From positions 1-17,889 of the forward strand of contig JAAZZY010000022.1 in assembly GCA_014239035.1 (NCBI GenBank): a stretch of DNA of 17,889 nt, written 5' to 3'. This document shows, one piece after another, positions 1 through 7,213 of this stretch. The translations under genes and the position numbers were made by a program. Below the pieces are notes generated by a model. The model was not told the origin of the DNA, searched no databases, and saw nothing but the letters and a program-made list of their open reading frames with translations. Positions within the stretch are counted from its first letter, which is position 1; each line of letters begins with the position of its first letter. This DNA comes from Chlamydiia bacterium. Its GTDB lineage: Bacteria > Chlamydiota > Chlamydiia > Chlamydiales > JAAZZY01.

Positions 1-1
1 T

Positions 2-1087
2 CAAGATGAGTGTGGCTTAATTGGTACTATTGAATATATCATTGGTAGAGATGCAGTAGATGCCACTTTGACAACCCCAGATGTGGTAACCAATCACAGA
101 ATGCTCTCAGAGATGCTCAAAAATAAAATGAAAAGCGCTGTAATGGAAGCAACATCAATTGCTCTGACGCAAAACCGTCTTGATGAAATAGATTTTGATA
201 TCGCTCTTTTTACCAATTTTTCTCAAGATCACCTCGATTACCACAAAACTATGGAAGAGTACCTTAATTCCAAAGCGCTTCTTTTTAAAAAGCTATCCAG
301 TGATAAAACAGCTCTAATCAATTGTGATGATCTAGCCTCTTCAGTGCTTATAAAAGAGTGCAAAGCAAAAGTGAAAACATACGGCACTAAATCTAATGCA
401 GATTATCAAATCTCAAATATTGAGCTAAAAGCATCATCAACAGCTTTTGACCTCAAAATTGAAAATCAAAGTTATAAGGTTAAGACTCCACTTATTGGGA
501 TGTTTAATGTCTACAATACTACAGCTGCAATAGCTGTTGCAATAGAGGCAAAACAACCTATTGATGAAGTGACTAAAAAAGCGGAACATTTTATTGCCCC
601 GCGTGGGCGTTTGCAATCGATTGCTAACCCATTCAGAGCGCAGATTTTTGTAGATTTTGCTCATACAGAAGATGCTCTCAAAAGTGTCTTAGAATCTTTA
701 AGGCAAATTAAACCAAAACGGCTCATTACAGTTTTTGGATGTGGTGGGGATCGTGATCCTTTAAAAAGACCGTTCATGGGAAAAGTAGTAGCAGATCTCT
801 CTGATATTACAATCATCACATCCGATAACCCAAGATCTGAAGACCCTCTAAAAATCTGTTTAGAAGTTCAAAAAGGATGCCGAACAAATCGCCAAGTCAT
901 TGTTGAGCCCGATAGAAGAAAGGCCATTCAAAAATCTCTTGAGATTCTAGAGCCTGATGATATTTTAATCATTGCTGGTCGTGGGCATGAGAAACATCAG
1001 ATTATCAAGGGGGAGCAATTTCCTTTTGAAGATGCTATGATTGTCTCTGATTTGATTTCTCAAAGTTCACTATTGAATTCAAAATAA
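2..1087 (+). pseudogene. murE: MurE (UDP-MurNAc-tripeptide synthetase), middle and C-terminal part, open at left edge
   Basis: MurE is the cytoplasmic Mur ligase that adds the third residue, normally meso-diaminopimelate, to UDP-MurNAc-L-Ala-D-Glu. The frame is open from base 2, and the first residues (QDECGLIGTIEY, then TLTTPD) already match the MurE central domain just after the ATP loop, so the TTG at 68 is not a true start. Visible motifs are VMEATS (the MEVSS region), TNFSQDHLDYH, NVYNTTAA, APRGRLQ, GCGGDRDPLKRP and, at 824-835, DNPR followed by SEDP, the signature of DAP-adding enzymes. The C-terminus is complete. The N-terminal domain and P-loop are not visible here; the missing 5' part of the same gene lies at 1901-2173 on the other strand, next to pbp3. 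I infer that an inversion split the gene. A complete second murE copy extending left of the window is the alternative. Confidence 0.9.
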
Positions 1088-1096
1088 AGGTTTTAC

Positions 1097-1519
1097 ATGG
1101 AAGTAGATAACTTATTTCGATTTGTTGATGCTCAAGCCAGTTGCTATAACAGGGTAATTGAAGAGCTAAAGCAAGAGAAAAAGCAGTCACATTGGATGTG
1201 GTATATTTTTCCGCAACTAAAAGGCTTAGGTTTTAGTCAGCTATCACAAAAATATGCTATCAGCACAATAGATGAGGCAAAGATATACTATGAGCACCCT
1301 CTTTTAGGTAAAAGGCTTTTAGAATGCACAAAGTTAATTTTTGATATCGAAAATAAAGGCATAGATGAGATTTTGGGCTTTCCTGATAAACTAAAATTTC
1401 AATCCTGTATGACTCTTTTCAAAGAAGCTGAGCCTCAAGAGGCTCTGTTTCAAAAGGTTTTAGAGAAATATTTTAATGGGAAAGCAGATGAGGTTACTCT
1501 GAAAAAAATCTCTAAATAG
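1097..1519 (+). CDS. DUF1810 family protein
   Basis: This 140-residue protein belongs to the DUF1810 family, whose function is unknown. Family-typical features are the N-terminal FRFVDAQ, the basic stretch before SHWMWYIFPQLKGLG, the SQKYAIS segment, and a C-terminal part with FPDKLKFQSCMTLF. The length is close to that of other members, so it looks complete. The ribosome site AAAGG at 1086-1090 overlaps the murE stop codon and sits 6 bases before the ATG, so the gene is likely cotranscribed with, and translationally linked to, the murE 3' part. In the inversion model it was originally downstream of murE on the opposite strand and moved with it. Confidence 0.85.
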   Translation: MEVDNLFRFVDAQASCYNRVIEELKQEKKQSHWMWYIFPQLKGLGFSQLSQKYAISTIDEAKIYYEHPLLGKRLLECTKLIFDIENKGIDEILGFPDKLKFQSCMTLFKEAEPQEALFQKVLEKYFNGKADEVTLKKISK

Positions 1520-1615
1520 TAGTGCGGAGTCACTCAAAAAATGATTATTAGTCATCAGGTTATGTTCTAAAATTCAACACAAAATTTACAGTGAAAAAAT
1601 TGGCCTCAACACCTA

Positions 1616-1632
1616 TAATCTCCTCGAGATTA
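1616..1632 (-). terminator. Hairpin just past the tRNA-Arg 3' end
   Basis: A perfect stem with 7-base arms (TAATCTC and GAGATTA) and a 3-base loop lies 15 bases beyond the tRNA 3' end on the minus strand. The run of six T follows only about 14 bases after the stem, so it is not a textbook intrinsic terminator. It may be a transcript end or a processing signal. Confidence 0.35.
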
Positions 1633-1647
1633 AGCATCAGAGCTAAG

Positions 1648-1721
1648 TGTCCTCGGCGCGATTCGAACGCGCGACCTATTGCTTAGGAGGCAATTGCTCT
1701 ATCCTGCTGAGCTACGAGAAC
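1648..1721 (-). tRNA. tRNA-Arg, anticodon CCU
   Basis: On the minus strand this folds as a full cloverleaf. The acceptor stem pairs GTTCTCG with CGAGGAC (one T-G pair), the D stem is GCTC/GAGC, the anticodon stem ATTGC/GCAAT encloses the loop CTCCTAA, and the T arm is GCGCG-TTCGAAT-CGCGC. The loop gives anticodon CCT, which reads AGG (arginine). The discriminator base is A, and CCA is not encoded. It lies between the DUF1810 gene and gnd, opposite in strand to both, and would be inside the inverted segment. Confidence 0.93.
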
Positions 1722-1736
1722 AAATTTGTGCCAATT

Positions 1737-1765
1737 AAAGTACTGGACAAACTGCTTTTTCTCAA
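1737..1765 (-). promoter_or_regulatory. Candidate sigma-70-type promoter for tRNA-Arg
   Basis: On the minus strand, TTGAGA (1760-1765) and TACTTT (1737-1742) are separated by exactly 17 bases, and the -10 element ends 15 bases before the tRNA 5' end. The -35 is good and the -10 is weak (three of six consensus bases). Position is the main support. Confidence 0.35.
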
Positions 1766-1803
1766 GTATTTTTAGTTTTCACTTATGAATAGGGGTCTTT
1801 TTT

Positions 1804-1935
1804 ATGGAAGCAAAAGCTGATATTGGGCTAGTTGGACTTGCCGTGATGGGTCAAAATCTTGTCCTCAATATGAATGATAATGGGTATACTGTTGCAGTAT
1901 TCAATCGCACCGCTCAAAAGGTGGAGGCTTTTTAG
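1804..1935 (+). pseudogene. gnd: 6-phosphogluconate dehydrogenase, N-terminal fragment only
   Basis: Gnd catalyses NADP-dependent oxidative decarboxylation of 6-phosphogluconate to ribulose 5-phosphate in the pentose phosphate pathway. The ATG at 1804 follows a ribosome site AGGGG at 1791-1795. The 43 encoded residues contain the unmistakable Gnd start: ADIGLVGLAVMGQNL (Rossmann dinucleotide-binding loop), VLNMNDNGYTV and FNRTAQKVEAF. The frame then hits TAG at 1933-1935, where a full Gnd would continue for more than 400 further residues. The downstream sequence is the antisense of the murE 5' part. The gene start looks healthy, so the loss appears to come from a recent rearrangement rather than gradual decay. 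In the inversion model the remaining gnd sequence should lie just left of the window on the minus strand. Confidence 0.9.
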
Positions 1936-2173
1936 AGATAACTTGCACACAGTCTTTAAACTGAGACTGAAATGAGTCTGTTAAAATAGCGGCTGCACCC
2001 AACTGAAGAGCTTCTATAATATAATCTGATCCCTTGTGGCTCGCCCCATTTTTAGCTATAAAAAGAACTCCTTTGGAGATATTTTTGGAATTTGAAGATA
2101 AACCTTGAATATCTAAATTTTCATCTCCGAAAATCTCTACTTCTAAACCGTCAAAAAGTTCACAGATTTTCAT
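1901..2173 (-). pseudogene. murE: MurE, N-terminal fragment only
   Basis: This is the 5' end of the gene continued at 2-1087 on the other strand. It encodes MKICELFDGLEVEIFG, then SSNSKNISKGVLFIA (the MurE DSR..GD.F.A region), HKGSDYI, ALQLGAAAILTD and CVQVISK, which is the MurE N-terminal substrate-binding domain. Homology stops at about 1920-1925. The last residues, roughly from PPF to the stop at 1901, are antisense gnd. I choose the ATG at 2173, two bases after the pbp3 stop, over a GTG at 2185 inside pbp3, because chlamydial MurE begins about here. It is the last gene of the mraZ-rsmH-ftsL-pbp3 operon, where murE is expected. The fragment lacks the ATP loop and both other domains, so it cannot be an active ligase. 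Confidence 0.9.
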
Positions 2174-2175
2174 TT

Positions 2176-4170
2176 CTAGTTCCACGATTCATTTAATTTT
2201 TTTAGCTCTTGAGATTCTTTATACCAAAAAGTTTTCTCGACTTTCCTTCTGGGATCTCCAAAAGGATAGTGAAAGGGATTGTCTGGTGCAATCCCTAAAT
2301 ATTTTAGTGACCTTCTCGTGATTTCTCTAAATATAGGAGCTGCACACTTCCCTCCATAGTACATATAACCAATGCCGTGCTTTAATGTGGGTCTTGGCTC
2401 ATCCATAGAAACAAGAAGAACAAAGCGAGGTTTCTGAGCTGGAGCTATTCCGATAAAAGAGGCAAAATAATTCTTCTTTGAGTAGTTGCCATCAATGAGT
2501 TTTCTAGCTGTACCTGATTTTCCAGCAATAGAGTAACCATAGACATCTGCAAGGTTTCCACTTCCCACATACTGCACAGAATAATTTAAGGTTTTCATAA
2601 TCTCTCCAGCAATTTCAGGAGATAGGATCCTCTTAAATTTTTCGGTCCTTTGATTTTCTCTATTATCGAGTAAGATTTCTTCATGCCCCACTTCGTCAAT
2701 CTTAGAGATTTTTTTCACAAAGGTAGGTTTTACTAAATAGCCTCCATTTGCAAATGCGCAGTAGATTCTTGTCATTTGAATACTGTTGAGCATTAAATTA
2801 TATCCAATTGCTAGTGAATATGGGGTTGGAACAGACCATTCAAGTGACCCGTTGGGATTTTGAAAACCTGGGCGAGGAACAAATCCTGGTGTCTCTAGTG
2901 GGTATTCTATCCCTGTTTTGTATCCTAGGCCAAAAACTTCACAGAGCTGGTCTCTATACCAGTCATTGCCGAGCTCTTTTATCACTCGATCCACCATTTT
3001 AGCCAAGTATATATTAGTGGATTTTTGCATCGCAAGATACATATTATTGTACTTGAAAAATCTAGGATCTTGCAAAGGGTGACTACGTCCAGGAAAATGC
3101 CCAGATGCAGTAGAGACTTTTTCATTTGGATCAAAAATTGGAGGCTTCCCTCTTCTAGCTTGCTCTTCATTTGCTAAAAAACAAATCGACATTGTAACTG
3201 ATTTAAAAATAGATCCTGGTTCATGGCTATCACAAACACTTTTAAGGCGCGTGTTTTCTACGCTCTCCTCATCTTGATAATATTCTTTATAGCTCCCTGG
3301 AGAAAATTTTGGATACTGCCCGAGAGCTAAGACTTCTCCTGTCATTGGATCCATCATCACAGCCCAGCCTGATTTAGCATGGGTGTTTTTAACTCCTCTT
3401 TCTATTTCTTCTTCAACGATTGCTTGCAGATGGTGATTGATTGTTAGATAAACGTCAGCTCCATGCAAGGGCTCATCTACGATCCTTCCTTGGTCTAGAG
3501 CATGCCTTGGAGAGCGCATAAGCTTTTTCCTTCCCTCTTTTCCCTTTAGAAAAGAATTAAAATAATACTCTAGCCCGCCAGTTGGCACCCCTTGTTTTGT
3601 CTTGTCTTCTTTGTTTTCTTGGATGGTGTGAAGTAGCTGTCCTAGTAGTGCACCATATGGGTATGAGCGTTTATAGTCGGAAATAAAAAATAGAGCATTA
3701 GATGCTATTTTATTTTTCCGGGCAAAAGGATACCACCACTTTAAAAGCTCATTACGCTCATCATAGGAAACCCACATCCTCATCTTTCTGGATCTACTTT
3801 TTTCATGTTGCATTTGAATTGAAAAATGCTCTTGCTCTTTAGATGAAAGCGCTAAGATTTCCTTGATTTTCTCAGCAATATGAGTCTGCTTTTCTTTAGG
3901 AATTTGGTAGGGGTCCGCAAATAGGTGCACCATTGGAATATCGATAACTAGGGGCTGTTTTTTATCTCTAGATGTAGGAAGCAAGCTCATGTTGGCAAAA
4001 AACTTTCCCCGTTTGAAGGGCTCTTTAACCACGAGCTGGTGCTGGGAACGCGCTACTTTTTGCCATTTTTCACCTTGAATAATTTGCACGCGAAAAAACT
4101 GGACGACAAGCAATGCAAACAATGCAAAAATTGAGCATGAGACCCAAAGAATACGTCTATATTCTTTCAT
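2176..4170 (-). CDS. ftsI: Penicillin-binding protein 3 / FtsI-type septal transpeptidase
   Basis: A class B penicillin-binding protein that cross-links peptidoglycan at the division septum, anchored in the inner membrane with its catalytic domain in the periplasm. One N-terminal membrane segment lies at about residues 7-30. The transpeptidase motifs are all present: SIFK with the catalytic serine at residues 320-323 (preceded by HEPG), STN at 384-386, and KSGT at 551-554. At 664 residues it is the usual length for chlamydial PBP3. It starts 8 bases after the ftsL-like gene, ends 2 bases before murE, and lies in the position of C. trachomatis pbp3. All active-site residues look intact even though the adjacent murE is broken. 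Confidence 0.95.
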   Translation of the reverse strand: MKEYRRILWVSCSIFALFALLVVQFFRVQIIQGEKWQKVARSQHQLVVKEPFKRGKFFANMSLLPTSRDKKQPLVIDIPMVHLFADPYQIPKEKQTHIAEKIKEILALSSKEQEHFSIQMQHEKSRSRKMRMWVSYDERNELLKWWYPFARKNKIASNALFFISDYKRSYPYGALLGQLLHTIQENKEDKTKQGVPTGGLEYYFNSFLKGKEGRKKLMRSPRHALDQGRIVDEPLHGADVYLTINHHLQAIVEEEIERGVKNTHAKSGWAVMMDPMTGEVLALGQYPKFSPGSYKEYYQDEESVENTRLKSVCDSHEPGSIFKSVTMSICFLANEEQARRGKPPIFDPNEKVSTASGHFPGRSHPLQDPRFFKYNNMYLAMQKSTNIYLAKMVDRVIKELGNDWYRDQLCEVFGLGYKTGIEYPLETPGFVPRPGFQNPNGSLEWSVPTPYSLAIGYNLMLNSIQMTRIYCAFANGGYLVKPTFVKKISKIDEVGHEEILLDNRENQRTEKFKRILSPEIAGEIMKTLNYSVQYVGSGNLADVYGYSIAGKSGTARKLIDGNYSKKNYFASFIGIAPAQKPRFVLLVSMDEPRPTLKHGIGYMYYGGKCAAPIFREITRRSLKYLGIAPDNPFHYPFGDPRRKVEKTFWYKESQELKKLNESWN

Positions 4171-4178
4171 ATTTTTTA

Positions 4179-4550
4179 TTATCTTTTACTGCTACCTAAG
4201 TAGACTGGCCACTTGACCGTAGACCTTTGATCTTGAGGCCCGATCTCCTCAGATGGTGATTCATATCGTTTTGCAATCTCTGTAGAGATTACCATTACCT
4301 CTTTCATAAAAGGAAACTTAAGGTGACTATACTCGGGTTGCTTTGCAAGTTCAAGTAAATGCTGAGGATCATTGAAGTTTTCAAGTTGATAGGCTAGCTG
4401 AATGTTTTTTTGAGAGAGCTCTTCTATTTCCTTTTCAATAGCAGGAATCTTAAAGCGCACAGCTGTTTGTTCATTAAGTTTATCTATGTAGAGGTATAGC
4501 CCGAGGCCAAAAGTTGCCAAGCAAATCATAACTCTAAATAAATGCACCAT
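4179..4550 (-). CDS. ftsL: FtsL-like small division protein
   Basis: This 123-residue protein has a short N-terminal cytoplasmic tip, one membrane segment at about residues 3-22 (FRVMICLATFGLGLYLYI), and a helical stretch at about 36-65 rich in E, K, Q, L and I that is likely to form a coiled coil. This is the architecture of FtsL, a bitopic divisome protein that acts with FtsB/FtsQ and FtsI. FtsL diverges fast, so the identity rests on topology and position between rsmH and pbp3 (the place of C. trachomatis CT271) rather than on motifs. It is 8 bases from each neighbour, clearly in the same operon. Confidence 0.7.
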   Translation of the reverse strand: MVHLFRVMICLATFGLGLYLYIDKLNEQTAVRFKIPAIEKEIEELSQKNIQLAYQLENFNDPQHLLELAKQPEYSHLKFPFMKEVMVISTEIAKRYESPSEEIGPQDQRSTVKWPVYLGSSKR

Positions 4551-4558
4551 AAATTTAC

Positions 4559-5476
4559 CTATACCTTTTCAATGACTCTCATTTTTGCACTCCGTGCTCT
4601 GGGATTTATTTTGCATTCCTCATCACTTGGTCCTAGTGGTTTTTTTGTGAGAAGTTGTGCAATGGGCTTAATGGATGTTCCATCAATTTGAGATTTCTTT
4701 TGGCACATAGATTTAAACGAATTTTTCACGATTCGATCTTCTCCACTATGAAAGCTAATTACTGCAAGCCTTCCACCAGCCTTTAAATAAGGAACCATCT
4801 TGGGTAAGCTATAGCCCAAAACTTTAAGCTCATTGTTTACAGCAATTCTCAGGGCTTGAAAGACTAAAGTAAGAGGATGAATACTCTTTTTAGAAGATTT
4901 TCTTAGAAAAGGAGAGAGTAAGTTAACCAGATCTTTTGTGGTTACAAACTTCTTTTTTTCTCTCTCTTCCACAATTTTTTTAGCGGCAAGGCGCCATTTG
5001 GCTACATCACCATATTCTTTAAAAATTTCTCCCAGCTCTTTTTCACTCCAGGTATTGACAATCTCAGCAGCTGTAAGCTCACAACTCTGATCCATTCGCA
5101 TATCGAGTGGCCCATCTTTAGAAAAACTAAAGCCCCTCTCTGCTTGATCAAGCTGCATTGAAGAGACTCCTATATCCAGAAGAATTCCGTCGACTTTGGG
5201 CAGGTTATGTTTCTTCAATTGGCTATGCATTTCACAATAATTTTCTTCGAAGACCATTATTTTTTCTTCGAAAGGCTTTAGCCTTTTTTTAGCAATTTCT
5301 ATGGCGTGCCGATCTTGGTCAAAACAGACAAGCACTTCTATTTCCGGATGGTTCTCTAAAAGAGCTAAGCTATGCCCCCCAGCTCCGAGAGTTCCATCGA
5401 CAAACACTTTAATTTTCAAGTCTTTGAAAAAGTTCAAAAACTCTTCTAGTAAGACAGGGGTATGCGGCTTGTTCAC
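4559..5476 (-). CDS. rsmH: 16S rRNA (cytosine-1402-N4)-methyltransferase RsmH (MraW)
   Basis: RsmH methylates N4 of C1402 in 16S rRNA near the decoding centre, using S-adenosylmethionine. The protein begins HTPVLLEE and carries the SAM-binding VDGTLGAGGHS (about residues 27-37), the LLDIGVSSMQLD motif with RGFSF and GPLDMRMD, and the C-terminal GGRLAVISFHSGEDRIVK. At 305 residues it is full length. The start is a GTG whose last three bases form part of the mraZ stop in a GTGA overlap, a typical translational-coupling arrangement. Confidence 0.96.
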   Translation of the reverse strand: MNKPHTPVLLEEFLNFFKDLKIKVFVDGTLGAGGHSLALLENHPEIEVLVCFDQDRHAIEIAKKRLKPFEEKIMVFEENYCEMHSQLKKHNLPKVDGILLDIGVSSMQLDQAERGFSFSKDGPLDMRMDQSCELTAAEIVNTWSEKELGEIFKEYGDVAKWRLAAKKIVEEREKKKFVTTKDLVNLLSPFLRKSSKKSIHPLTLVFQALRIAVNNELKVLGYSLPKMVPYLKAGGRLAVISFHSGEDRIVKNSFKSMCQKKSQIDGTSIKPIAQLLTKKPLGPSDEECKINPRARSAKMRVIEKV

Positions 5477-5985
5477 GAAATTTGCATGCCTTCAATTTGC
5501 GGCAAAACGGTTTTTATGCTATCCGATTCTCGAAAGGCCTCTTCTGCCATCTTAGCCAAATTCATCTCCTGATCTTCTCCATCTAAAAACTTAGTTAGCA
5601 TCTCTTCGTATGCCAGTTGTGGCCATATCTCAATTTTATTCATTACTCCAGCTATCACCACTTCCTGATCGATACGCGCAGCTTTTTTAAGCATAGCCGG
5701 CAATTTAATGCGGCCAACCTTGTCACATTCGGTATGAAAAAGAGTGGAGAAGAAAATCGTTAGAAATTTCTGGTATTTTGAAACGTATTGGAGCTTCTGA
5801 AATTGCTCAATGAGTCGATCTATTTCACTTTTGCGGTAAATGGAGAGGTTCCCTCCCATTCCTAAGGCTAGTGAAAATTGGATTACTCCGTTTTCAACAA
5901 GTCCATAGCGAAGTTCATGAGGTAAAACCAATCGGTTTTTCTCATCGAGTTTACTTGTATGTGCACCACTAAAGAAATGAGTCAT
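5473..5985 (-). CDS. mraZ: MraZ transcriptional regulator of the division operon
   Basis: MraZ is a SpoVT/AbrB-fold DNA-binding protein that in E. coli represses its own division and cell-wall operon. Two copies of the fold are visible: HTSKLDEKNRLVLP near the N-terminus and CDKVGRIKLPAML with VIAGVMNKIEIW later. I choose the ATG at 5985 (170 residues), because MraZ proteins start just before this first motif and because the reading frame upstream of it (up to 6039) crosses the putative operator repeats at 5994-6019. It is the first gene of the operon. The C-terminal tail (LDGEDQEMNLAKMAEEAFRE) is somewhat longer than in the E. coli protein. MraZ is absent from Chlamydiaceae as far as I know, so its presence points to an environmental chlamydia. 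Confidence 0.9.
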   Translation of the reverse strand: MTHFFSGAHTSKLDEKNRLVLPHELRYGLVENGVIQFSLALGMGGNLSIYRKSEIDRLIEQFQKLQYVSKYQKFLTIFFSTLFHTECDKVGRIKLPAMLKKAARIDQEVVIAGVMNKIEIWPQLAYEEMLTKFLDGEDQEMNLAKMAEEAFRESDSIKTVLPQIEGMQIS

Positions 5986-5993
5986 AACTTGTT

Positions 5994-6019
5994 TCCCACA
6001 ATACCCCACTGTATACCAC
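5994..6019 (-). promoter_or_regulatory. MraZ operator: three direct GTGGG-type boxes at 10-base period
   Basis: Reading the minus strand toward mraZ, the boxes are GTGGTA (6014-6019), GTGGGG (6004-6009) and GTGGGA (5994-5999), each exactly 10 bases apart. This is the TGGGN-N5 repeat pattern described for E. coli MraZ, and it lies just before the mraZ start, overlapping the likely ribosome-binding region. The first box is degenerate. One more lone GTGGGA is found farther upstream at 6067-6072 in the same orientation. Autorepression is inferred from the pattern and position. Confidence 0.7.
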
Positions 6020-6132
6020 AGTTTCACCGAGAGAAACAAATATTATTTACTCTAGTGACACAAAACTCCCACAATAAAACCCTACAAAACTTGAATTGAA
6101 TGATTTATAGAATAAAAAAAAATCCACCAATT

Positions 6133-6160
6133 GTGGGAATTAGTGGGATTTGCTGTGGAA
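6133..6160 (+). promoter_or_regulatory. Second MraZ-box-like cluster, opposite orientation
   Basis: On the plus strand GTGGGA occurs at 6133-6138 and 6143-6148, exactly 10 bases apart, followed by a looser GTGGAA at 6155-6160. It lies about 115 bases upstream of the first cluster, and its direction is opposite to the mra operon. It may be a secondary MraZ site. No plus-strand gene follows it closely. Confidence 0.4.
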
Positions 6161-6238
6161 AACTTTAATATTTTGAATAAAAATCACGTAAAATGGTTAA
6201 TTTTACTTACTTGATCCGTCCATTGTAAAATCTTCCAC

Positions 6239-6628
6239 TTACACAGGTATACCGAAGATAATCTCTATAATAACTTGGCCGACCTTTCTAGCAACGTCTT
6301 CCAAACAGCCCATAACAGCTGGCCTAATGACATAGTTTGTAAGGGCAGCTCCTCCCCCCCAAATAGAGACAGATTTCCAATTCACCCAACCTGAGGTGAC
6401 TTCTTGAGTATTTATGGTGTTAAGTTTTTCATCGGTAGCATCTCGAGGAATACTTGCTTGAGCAGTTTTCCCATGCACACTTAAAAAGTTTGAAGGGTCA
6501 AACAAAACAGTAAGAGGATTACTCATTTGTGAAGCTGGAGAACCATCTGAAATCAATGGGAAAACACAGCTAGAAGCAGGAGAGGTATTTGGAGCAATTA
6601 ATTGGCATGAACCTAATTCAGCTACCAT
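6239..6628 (-). CDS. Hypothetical protein, unknown function
   Basis: I do not recognise this protein. The ATG at 6628 is preceded by ATAGG nine bases upstream, which favours it over a TTG at 6637; this gives 129 residues. The N-terminal half is rich in Ser, Pro and Asn with scattered cysteines. The middle part is hydrophilic (around ATDEKLNTINTQEV), followed by a tryptophan/glycine-rich part (SGWVNWKSVSIWGGG) and a hydrophobic C-terminal stretch ending IIEIIFGIPV. There is no clear signal peptide. It stands between the mra operon and the NTF2-like gene with about 100-200 bases of free sequence on each side, so it is probably transcribed alone. An effector or a degraded fragment are both possible. 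Confidence 0.6.
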   Translation of the reverse strand: MVAELGSCQLIAPNTSPASSCVFPLISDGSPASQMSNPLTVLFDPSNFLSVHGKTAQASIPRDATDEKLNTINTQEVTSGWVNWKSVSIWGGGAALTNYVIRPAVMGCLEDVARKVGQVIIEIIFGIPV

Positions 6629-6729
6629 ACAAAACAACCTATTTTATAAACAAAAAAAGCAACCATTTCAACGTTTAGTCATTAAAAAAACAAAGAATTA
6701 TTTAAGATAACTTTAAAGATTTTCAAAAT

Positions 6730-7110
6730 TTAATTCGACAAGCCTGACGTATCGACAAAAGCCCAGTATTCAGTAATTTTTCCATCTTTAATACGAAACT
6801 GCGTGATTCCTTGGTATGAGACAGGTTTTTGAGTCGCCTTAATATCATTAATGTCTTCTTTAAAGGTCCCTTTGGCCTCCCAATGAGAGACTACCAAGTC
6901 TCCTTCTTGGATCATGTTGAGCTGGGTAACTTTCATCTCAGTAATGGCATTGAGCCATTTTGAAACTATTTCTGTCATATCACTTGCATTTTGATAGTCA
7001 CCCAGTGGTGAGTGAATTTTTGCACCTGGAGAAAAAAATTGAAGAATTTCTTCTATTTTTTTCTGATTCCAGATCTTTTCCATATAATCGCTTATCAATT
7101 CCTTGCTCAT
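6730..7110 (-). CDS. NTF2/SnoaL-like fold protein (ester cyclase type)
   Basis: This 126-residue protein has the cone-shaped alpha+beta pattern of the SnoaL/NTF2-like superfamily. It starts with a helix (ELISDYMEKIWNQKKIEEILQFF), followed by AKIHSPLGDY, a second helical stretch with WLNAITEMKV, and then paired strands with VVSHWEAKGTFKED, GITQFRIKDGKITEYWAFVD. The H-x-W and the GKITEYW turn are typical of SnoaL-like ester cyclase homologues of bacterial house-keeping type, most of which have no known substrate. A good ribosome site AAAAGGG precedes the ATG. It is divergent from the patatin gene, sharing a 103-base AT-rich spacer. Confidence 0.75.
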   Translation of the reverse strand: MSKELISDYMEKIWNQKKIEEILQFFSPGAKIHSPLGDYQNASDMTEIVSKWLNAITEMKVTQLNMIQEGDLVVSHWEAKGTFKEDINDIKATQKPVSYQGITQFRIKDGKITEYWAFVDTSGLSN

Positions 7111-7213
7111 TTGAATACCCTTTTTATTGTAACCTTCTAATATTTAGTTTACTGATCTTTACTTTTAATACACCTTAATAAATAATATATTCTTAAAATA
7201 CTAAATTTTTCAA

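Noticed and set aside
1648..1721. tRNA gene as an integration site of a mobile element
   Set aside because: No integrase, no duplicated tRNA 3' end and no other mobile gene is visible; the break is 200 bases away inside gnd.
5986..6039. A longer MraZ starting at 6039
   Set aside because: MraZ begins just before the LDEKNRL motif, and the extension would be encoded by the operator repeats.
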